NCBI GenBank assembly: GCA_028826165.1
Contig: JAPDFW010000103.1
Location: 186,001-250,000, forward strand
Source of the DNA: Anaeramoeba ignava
Lineage: Eukaryota > Metamonada > Anaeramoebidae
Direction of reading: 5' to 3'
Length of the DNA stretch: 64,000 bases
Shown here: positions 57,020 to 64,000 of the stretch, one piece after another
Numbering within the stretch: position 1 is the stretch's first letter
How the letters are laid out: every line of letters starts with the position of its first letter
The notes under the pieces: generated by a model
What the model was told of the DNA's origin: nothing
What the model saw: the letters and a program-made list of their open reading frames with translations, nothing else
The model's database searches: none
Made by a program: the position numbers and the translations under genes

Positions 57020-57042
57020 TTTTTTTTTTTTGCTTTTTTTTC
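57020..57042 (+). promoter_or_regulatory. T-tract/GC/T-tract element before NC2-alpha gene
   Basis: Twelve T, GC, eight T placed 8 bp after the membrane-protein stop and about 114 bp before the ATG at 57156; TCCACTTTTTT follows at about 57070. The arrangement copies that between the T-protein and WD40-BTB genes. Confidence 0.22.
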
Positions 57043-57155
57043 TTTTCAAAATAAATTCTTTTTGATCCAATCCACTTTTTTCTTAATCTTAATTTTTTAA
57101 TTTTCAATTTTTTAATTTTCATTTTTTAATTTTCATTTTTTTCCTTTTAAATAAA

Positions 57156-57908
57156 ATGGGTCGTCTTTTTAAAACTCGTTTTCCTGTTGTAAAATATTAA
57201 TAGAAAATGCAAAATAAAAATTAAATTTAAAAAATTATTTTTTTAATTTTATAAAATTTTTATTAAAAATAGACAAAGATAAAAAAGATAATTCAAACAG
57301 ATCAAGACGCAGGAAGAATAGCAACAGCAGCAGCAGCTCTTGTTTGTAAATTAAATTAAATTAAAATTAAATTAAAATTAAAATTAAAATAAAATTAAAA
57401 TAAAATTAAAAATAAATTAAATTAAAAATAAATTCTTTTTTTTAAAGCAAAAAGTGTTGAATTGTTTATTAAAGATTTATTAACTTCTTCTCTTTCTCAA
57501 TCTTCTGGAAAACAAATTCTTAAACCAGAAAATGTTTTAAATGCAGTTTTTCAACAAGAAAGATTTGATTTTCTAAAAGAAGATGTTACAAATTTTGTTA
57601 AAAAATATCAAAATGAAAATGAAAATGAAAATGAAAATGAAGATGAAAATGAAAATGAAAATGAAAATGAAAATGAAAATGAAAATGAAAATGAAAATGA
57701 AAATGAAAATGAAAATGAATTAAATGAAGATGAAAATGGAAATGAAAATGAAAATGAAAATGAAAATGAAAATGAAAATGAAAATGAAAATGAAAAAGAA
57801 AAAGAAAAACCAAAGAAAAAGAAAAATTCAAAAAAAAGAAAGAAAAATATTTCTCCTCAAAAATCAAAAAGAATTCAAAATGAAGAAAACAAAAAGAAAA
57901 AATTTTGA
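57156..57908 (+). CDS. DRAP1: NC2-alpha/DRAP1-like histone-fold transcription repressor
   Basis: Exons 57156-57188, 57273-57345 and 57448-57908 (phases 0 and 1) give 188 residues. The spliced N-terminus aligns with NC2-alpha along the histone fold: FKTRFPVTKIKKIIQTD, IATAAAALVSKSVELFIKDLL, LKPENVLNAVFQQERFDFLK. The rest is an acidic NENENE repeat from GAAAAT hexamers followed by a basic KKKNSKKRKK tail that may serve as a nuclear signal. NC2-alpha pairs with NC2-beta (Dr1) and binds TBP on DNA to block TFIIA/TFIIB entry. The very short first exon (11 codons) would be missed by simple gene finding. The donor at 57346 (GTAAAT) is preferred over GTTTGT at 57342 because only it keeps phase. Confidence 0.9.
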
Positions 57909-58086
57909 AATGATTAAAAAAAAAAAAAAAAAATGCTTTTTGCTTTTGAAAATTAAATAAAATTTTTTGCTTTCTGAATTTAAATTAAATTTTTTTTTTT
58001 GCTAATTCAAAAAAAAATTCCCAAAAGAAAAAAATTTTTTTTTGTTTTTGATTGTTTTTTGATTTTGTTTTTTTTGAAATTTAAAT
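57909..58086. other. Convergent intergenic spacer
   Basis: 178 bp of A and T runs with three TTTTTTGCT-type elements (near 57940, 57966 and 57995) between convergent genes. This shows the element also occurs downstream of genes, so a 3'-end role cannot be excluded. Confidence 0.35.
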
Positions 58087-60916
58087 TTAATCTTGTTTCT
58101 CAGCAAAAAAAACAGCCGAACCAGTAATTCCAACTTCAGATAAAGTTTTTGAACGATTTTTTTTGTCATTACTATCAAATCTTAATTTTGGGTCTCTGCA
58201 AGTCAAAGAAAAATTTTCAAAACTAGGATCAATTAACTGAACAAATAAAAAAACTTGGTTCAAACGATCACTCAATAAAAATCTTCTTGTTTCTTTTTTA
58301 TTTTCAATTTGAACCCTAATGTTCACAACATTTGGAGTATCTTTTGATGGTTCTTTTGAGAGTTTTTCTTTTAGATTTTTTTTTTTTGCTATTAATGCAG
58401 ATTCTTTTTTTGCTTTTTCAAGTTCTTTTTTTTCTTTTTTTTTTTGTTCTTTTTTTTCTTGTTCATCTCTTTCTTGATCTTTTTGGAGGGAATCTCGATA
58501 TTCAATATCTTGTTCAAATCTAAGCAATGAATCTGGATCGTTTTCATTTGGAATAATAATTTCAAATGCTTTCTTCTAATGATTTGTGAATATCTTTCTC
58601 TTCCTCTTTTTGTTTTTCTTGTAATTTTTTTTTTTCTCTCTTCTTTTGTTTTTCTGGTAATAAATTTATAACAAGTGTTTTGAAATTGTTTTGAATTGTT
58701 AAATTGGGATTTTTATCCGATTTTTTAAATTTTAATTTTAATTTTTATCCGATTTTTAATTTTAATTTTAATTTTAATTTCAATTTAATAAATGAATTTT
58801 AATTTTAATTTTAAATTTAATAAATGAATTTTAATTTTAATTTTAATTTTAATTATAATTTTAATTTTAATTTTAATTTTAATTTTAATTTTAATTTTAA
58901 TTTTAATTTTAATTTTAATATTAATTTTAATTTTAATTTTAATTTTAATTTTAATTTTAATTTTAATTTTAATTTTAATTTTAATATTAATTTTAATTTT
59001 AATTTTAATATTAATTTTAATTTTAATTTTAATATTAATTTTAAATATTAATTTTAATTTTGATTTTAATTTTAATTTTAATTTTGATTAATTTTAATAA
59101 TTTTAATTTTAATATTAATTTCAACTTGAAAAAAGTAAATCAAATAAAAGTTAAAAGCACCTTGAAGAATTTGAACATTTGGTAAATTTGGAGAAAAATC
59201 AACAAAAATAATATAGGGATACATATCAACTTGAATTAGTTTCTCAAGAGAAGCTTTATAATTAGTTGAGTTAGTATTTGAACTCCAAAAAACAAAATGT
59301 TCTGAAATATTTCGAGCAAATTTTTTTTCTCTTCCAAATCTTCTCAAAAATGTAGCTGAACTTTCTTTTTCATCATGAAGTAAAATAAGTAATGGTTTGT
59401 TTTCTGTATGTGATTTTTCAATTATTTCTTCATATGTTGAATTTTGATATTTGTTTAATAAATTCCATAATTTTTTAGGAAATTCATTTTCTTTATCTGG
59501 TTTGAGTTCATACTTTAATAATTAATTTTAATTTTGATATTATATTAATTTTAATTTTAATTTTAATTATAAATTTAAATATAAATTTAATTATAATTTT
59601 AATTTTAAATTAAATTATAATTTTGATTTTAATTTTAATTTAATTCTTGATTAAAAAATACATTAATTAAATAATCCAAAACTTTTGATCCAATTAAACT
59701 TTCATTAGTTGAAGATTTTGGTGAACCATTTTCCTTTTCATGTGTTTCATTTTCTCTATTTGGATTTGGATATTCATCCAAAACAACTTCATCACTGGAA
59801 GTAATAAAAATTGATTGTTGATTTGGAATATTTAAATCATCTAATCTTGCCTAATAAATTTAATTATAAATTTAATTATAAATATAATTATAAATTTAAT
59901 TATAAATTTAATTATAAATATAATTATAAATTTAATTATAAATTTAATTATAAATTTAATTATAAATATTGATTATAAATTTTATTATAAATATAATTAT
60001 AAATTTTGTTAAATAATTTTTTTATAAATTTAATTATAAATTTAATTATAAATTTAATTATAAATTTTGTTTGTAAATATAATTATAAATATAATTATAA
60101 ATTTAATTATAGAAATATAATTATAAATTTAATTATAAATTTAATTATAAATTTAATTATAAATTTAATTATAAATATAATTATAAATACTAATTATAAA
60201 TTTAATTATAAATATAATTATAAATTTAATTATAAATTTAATTATAAATATAATTATAAATTTTTTAATTATAAATATATAAATATAATTATAAAATAAT
60301 TTAATTTAATTATAAATTTAATTATAAATATTGTTTTGAATTTTTGTTATAAATTTAATTATAAATATAATTATAAATTTAATTATAAATTTAATTATAA
60401 ATATAATTATAAAAATATAATTATAAATATAATTATAAATATAATTATGAATTTAATTATAAATATAATTATAAAAATATAATTATAAAAATTTTTGTTT
60501 TGAATTTTAATTATAAATTTAATTATAAATTTTGTTTTTGAATTTTGTTTTTAAATTTAATTATAAATTTAATTATAAATTTAATTATAAATTTAATTAT
60601 AAATTAATTATAAATTTAATTATAAATTTTGTTAATAAATTTAATTATAAATTTAATTATAAATTTAATTATAAATTTTGTTTTGAATTTAATTATAAAT
60701 TTAATTATAAATTTTGTTAATAAATTTTGTTAAATAATTTTTTACTCCTGGATCATAACTTGCAAATTCTAAAATATATTGTTTTTCTGCTGGAATTCTA
60801 ATATAATTTTCAAGAAATTTTTTAAGACCAGCAATTGTTGTATATCTTGGAGCTCTAACTTTTAATGGTTCTCTTCTTGTATCAGAATTAACAATAATAT
60901 CAATTGTTTCTGACAT
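58087..60916 (-). CDS. UBX-domain protein with N-terminal ubiquitin-like and UAS domains (FAF1/UBXD8-like)
   Basis: Exons: 60916-60746, 59850-59662, 59512-about 59161, and about 58653 (or about 58709)-58087. Exon 1 looks like a ubiquitin-like domain (MSETIDIIVNSDTRREPLKV). Exon 2 is a polar linker. Exon 3 is a UAS thioredoxin-like domain (KPLLILLHDEKESSATFLRR, PYIIFVDFSPN). The last exon is a K/E coiled coil plus UBX domain (VNIRVQIENKKETRRFLLSDRL, LSEVGITGSAVFFAEK). Such proteins bind p97/Cdc48 through UBX and serve in ubiquitin-dependent extraction. The intron before the last exon has no AG upstream of the coding-like NPNLTIQNNFKTLVINLL stretch. The nearest acceptor (TTACCAG, 58654) comes after it. 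The frame also shifts by +1 near 58570 (GAAGAAAGCATTTGA). Confidence 0.82.
58710..59110 (-). repeat. AAAATT array before the UBX exon
   Basis: About 400 bp of AAAATT hexamers with AATATT variants lie in the third intron of the UBX gene. ATCGGATAAAAAT appears twice at its 3' end. Confidence 0.85.
59515..59661 (-). repeat. Short AT-rich intron of the UBX gene
   Basis: The second intron (GTATTT...TAAAG, 149 nt at most) is AAATT/ATAAATTT-type sequence and joins exons in phase 0. Confidence 0.6.
59855..60740 (-). repeat. ATAAATTTAATT 12-mer array in UBX intron 1
   Basis: About 890 bp of 12-bp units ATAAATTTAATT or ATAAATATAATT (AATTATAAATTT on the other strand) fill the first intron (GTAAAA...TTAG). 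The same motif fills the first CDK intron 14 kb away. Confidence 0.87.
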
Positions 60917-61119
60917 TTTTTTTTTATTTTAAAAAATTTTTTATTTTTTTATTTAAAAATTAAAAGAAAAATCGGAAAAAAAAGAAATGAAAAGAAATGA
61001 AAAGGAAAAAAATGAAAAATGAAAAATGAAAAATAATAATTTTCTCCTTTTGTTTGTTTTTGTTTTTTTTTGAATTAATTTTTCCTAATTATCTTAATTC
61101 AAAAAAAAAAAATCCAAAT
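60917..61119. other. Promoter region of the UBX gene
   Basis: 203 bp between two minus-strand genes: T runs near the ATG, GAAAAATGA repeats and TTTTCTCCTTTTG near 61036. No gene is seen. Confidence 0.35.
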
Positions 61120-63683
61120 TTATTTTTTTTTTGATTTCATTTCCAAAAGTAATTTTGGTAAAAGAGAAAATTGAGAAAGTTGATAAAAATCATGAGCGTC
61201 TTGCAATTCTTGATAAACAGATTTATCCAAATTAGAATCCAAATGGTCTGAATATAAAAATTTAATTAAAGTTTCAATTGATTTTCCACTTTTTTGACTG
61301 TAATCATGAACTTGATTAGAATCATCTTTGACATACAAAAACATGCCTCTAAATAAGTCACTTCTTGCCATTAAAATGATTTTATGAGCCTTAATATTAT
61401 AATCTTTAGTTATAATTGTAAAATCTTTTGAATTTTCATCAAGATATAATTTTGAATAATCTTGAATTATTGAATTTTTTCCAAATAAATTTGTAAAGTT
61501 TTTAATTCCAATTTTATCTGCAATTTCTTTGTTTTTTGTAAATATATCTTGATTTCTTCCTCCATAAATTATCTTTAGAAAATATATCACTTCTTGTGAA
61601 TTATATTGTTCAAAAATTTTTAAAGATTGATCAATTAATTGTTTTCCTATTCTTGTTTCAAATATAATTTTATGTCCAAATATTGTTTTATCTTTCGTGA
61701 TAATTTTTAAATCTCCTGATTCTTGTCTTTCTAATAATTGGATCATTTCATCTCCAAATGATGAAAAGTTTTTGAATTCCTCTTTCAATTTTAGATCAAA
61801 AATAAAATCTAAAGGTGTTTTATTCTAAATAATTTTATAAATAATTTTATAAATAATTTTATATTTAATTTTATAAATAATTTTATAATTAATTTTATAT
61901 TTAATTTTATAAATAATTTTATAAATAATTTTATAAATAATTTTATAAATAATTTTATAAATAATTTTATAAATAAATTTATAAATAATTTTATATTTAA
62001 TTTTATAAATAATTTTATAAATAATTTTATAAATAATTTTATAAATAATTTAATAAATAATTTTATAAATAATTTTATAAATAATTTTATAAATAATTTT
62101 ATAAATAATTTTATAAATAATTTTATAAATAATTTTATAAATAATTTTTAATATTTAATTTTATAATTAATTTTATAAATAATTTTATAAATAATTTTAT
62201 AAATAATTTTATATTTAATTTTATAAATAATTTTATAAATAATTTTATAAATAATTTTATATTTAATTTTATATTTAATTTTATAATTAATTTTATAATT
62301 AAGTTAATAAATAATTTTTATATATAATTTTATAATTAATTTTATATTTAATTTTTATATTTAATTTTTATATATAATTTTATAAATAATTTTATATATA
62401 ATTTTATAAATATAATTTTATAAATAATTTTATAAATAATTTTTTATAAATAATTTTATAAATAATTTTATAATTAAGTTTAATAAATAATTTTATAAAT
62501 AATTTTATATTTAATTTTATAAATAATTTTATAAATAATTTTTATAATTAAATTAATTTTATAAATAATTTTATAATTAATTTTATAAATAATTTTATAA
62601 ATAATTTTATAAATAAATTTATAAATAATTTTATAAATAAATTTATAAATAAATTTATATTTAATTTTATAAATAAATTTATAAATAATTTTATAAATAA
62701 TTTTATAATTAATTTTATAATTAATTTTATAATTAATTTTAATAAAAATTTACATACTAAATTATTTGTAAATGATTTATTAATTGTTTGTAAATCATTT
62801 CTTTGATATTTACTTTCTAATTATAATCATTTTATTTCAAAAAAATTAATCAAATTTTTATTCATTTATTAAAAAAAATCAATCAAACATTTTTAATCTC
62901 TATATCAGCACCAAAAGAAAGGAAATCATAAATAATATGTTCTGAACATTTCCAAAAACAAGCAAAATGAAAAGGTGTATTTCCCTAAATAAAAATTTAA
63001 AAAAGAAAATCAAACTAAAAAAAAATCATAAAAACAAATTATTTTTAAAATTTTTTATTTATTTATCAGAAAAAAACTTACTTAAATTTAATTTTCAATT
63101 TGAATTTTGCTTAAAAATTATTCAGTTATAAAATTACAGCCTAAATTAAATTCAAATTAAATTCAAATTAAGTTCAAATTAAGTTCAAATTAAATTCAAA
63201 TTAAAAGTTAAATTTTTTTACAGACTTTTTTGTTAATAAATAAAAAAATTTTCAATTATAAATTCAATTTTATTATAATATTATTTTACATTTTGAATAT
63301 TTGGATTCGCTTCATTTTTTAATAATAATAAAATTATTTCATGATTTTTTCCTTTGCTTGCAAAATGTAATAAAGTATTTCCATCCTAAAATAAAAATTA
63401 AAAATCAAATAAAAAATTTATGAATTAAAACAATTTTAAATTATAAAAGAAATTTACTTTCTAAATTATTTTTTATTTTGAATTAATATTTATTTTAAAT
63501 TATAAAAGAAATTTACTTTCTAAATTATTTTAAATTAATTTATTTTGAATTATTTTTATTTTGAATTGAATTATTTTTTATTTTAAATTATTTTACATTC
63601 GGTTTATTAATTCCAGAAGAAGAAACTAATTTTCTAACTTTTTCAATATCATGAGTTTCAATTGCTTTTTGAATTTCGGACAT
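61120..63683 (-). CDS. Short ankyrin-repeat protein with C-terminal tandem BTB-like module
   Basis: Exons 63683-63597, 63385-63290, 62984-62889 and 61824-61120, all phase 0, give 327 residues. Exon 1 is a leading helix pair (IQKAIETHDIEKVRKLV). Exons 2 and 3 are each exactly 96 nt and encode one ankyrin repeat (DGNTLLHFASKGKNHE, GNTPFHFACFWKCSEH). Exon 4 starts with a partial repeat (NKTPLDFIFDLKL) and continues into the module: LKIITKDKTIFGHKIIF, then KDFTIITKDYNIKAHKIIL, ARSDLFRGMFLYV and DAHDFYQLSQFSLLP. The second BTB is very close to that of the WD40-BTB gene. Introns sit after the same Asn of each repeat, a modular layout. An adaptor function is inferred. The stop is AAA TAA. Confidence 0.9.
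61830..62745 (-). repeat. ATAAATAATTTT 12-mer array in ankyrin-BTB intron 3
   Basis: About 915 bp of 12-bp ATAAATAATTTT units with ATTTAATTTT and ATTAATTTT variants fill most of a 1,064-nt intron. No gene is seen inside. Confidence 0.87.
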
Positions 63684-63790
63684 TTTAAAAATTATTAAAA
63701 GAAAAAAAATGAAAAAAAAAATTTTAAATTTAAATTTTTTCATTTTCATTTTTTTTTAATTTTTATTTAAATTTTTAATCAAAAAAAAAA

Positions 63791-64000
63791 ATGTCAAATG
63801 AAAATTCAAATGAAAATACAAATGATAAAAATATTATAATGGATAATGAAACAGAAATTCCAAAACAATTTATAATTCCAAACAAAATACATGACGATTT
63901 TTTAGATGCTTTTCTTGAAGAAGATGATGAAATTGAAGAAGAAAATTATGAAAAACCACCTCTTTTAAAATATGAAAGAATAGGATCTTTTAATATACAA
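63791..64000 (+). CDS. N-terminal part of an acidic protein, possibly VPS41 (runs off window)
   Basis: The frame opens at ATG 63791 after a T-rich leader and is still open at the window end (70 codons). The start is N/E-rich (SNENSNENTND), then an acidic stretch with EEDDEIEEE and KPPLLKYERIGSFNIQ. Acidic residues followed by LKYER are typical of the start of VPS41, the HOPS-complex subunit with a WD40 propeller. The visible part is too short to be sure. It is divergent from the ankyrin-BTB gene, 107 bp between starts. Confidence 0.5.
   Translation, partial: MSNENSNENTNDKNIIMDNETEIPKQFIIPNKIHDDFLDAFLEEDDEIEEENYEKPPLLKYERIGSFNIQ

Noticed and set aside
1-64000. tRNA, rRNA or other structured RNA genes
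   Set aside because: No GC-rich cloverleaf-like or rRNA-like segment was noticed while reading both strands; a covariance-model search would be needed to exclude small RNAs.

Overview
The window is a very AT-rich protist nuclear segment. Its spliceosomal introns are mostly 65-105 nt with GT...AG ends, and intergenic DNA and some introns are filled with simple repeats. Gene content is eukaryotic throughout: CDK, RhoGEF, farnesyltransferase, fimbrin-type CH domains, SPF30, NC2-alpha, UBX, F-box, an RNF213-like ATPase, and RCC1/ankyrin/WD40 proteins ending in BTB domains. With a putative organelle-targeted glycine-cleavage T-protein and an acetate-permease-like protein, this fits a free-living amoeboid flagellate of the Anaeramoeba type. 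That assignment is an inference; another AT-rich amoeba is possible. No tRNA, rRNA, CRISPR array or transposase was recognised.

Layout. 1-5.0 kb: tandem RCC1-BTB paralogues (one partial at the edge, one intact, one with a frame break), then hexamer repeats. 5.2-8.7 kb: a small unknown gene (-) and a two-Tudor SPF30-like splicing factor (+) with a 1.8-kb repeat intron. 8.9-12.4 kb: an ankyrin-BTB gene (+) convergent with farnesyltransferase alpha (-). 12.4-14.3 kb: a satellite of about 143 bp per unit. 14.6-21.4 kb: a coiled-coil/fimbrin gene (+) convergent with a UIM protein (-). 21.9-35.4 kb: a giant RNF213/mysterin-like locus with many frame breaks. 35.4-36.6 kb: repeats. 36.6-38.1 kb: a CHID1-like GH18 protein. 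38.1-39.5 kb: a 12-bp satellite. 39.6-49.5 kb, all minus: RhoGEF, PSTAIRE CDK, F-box/WD40/UIM protein. 49.8-57.9 kb: aminomethyltransferase, WD40-BTB, GNAT (-), GPR1/FUN34/YaaH-like membrane protein, NC2-alpha. 58.1-63.7 kb, minus: UBX/UAS protein and a second ankyrin-BTB gene. 63.8 kb to the edge: the start of a gene that may be VPS41.

The most distinctive content is a recurring C-terminal module of two BTB-like domains of about 220 residues. It is joined to three unrelated repeat sensors (RCC1 blades, ankyrin repeats, a seven-bladed WD40 propeller) in six loci. In three of them a phase-0 intron lies at or near the sensor/BTB boundary. In the WD40 gene each blade is one exon, and in one ankyrin gene each full internal repeat is one 96-nt exon. 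With the F-box/WD40/UIM, UIM, UBX and RNF213-like genes, this makes a stretch rich in ubiquitin-pathway genes.

Nine genes splice into clean frames. The RNF213-like locus has at least ten disruptions. Four other genes have one +1 break each, three of them exactly at an AAA-stop pair. Whether these are decay, sequencing indels or programmed frameshifts cannot be settled from the sequence alone.
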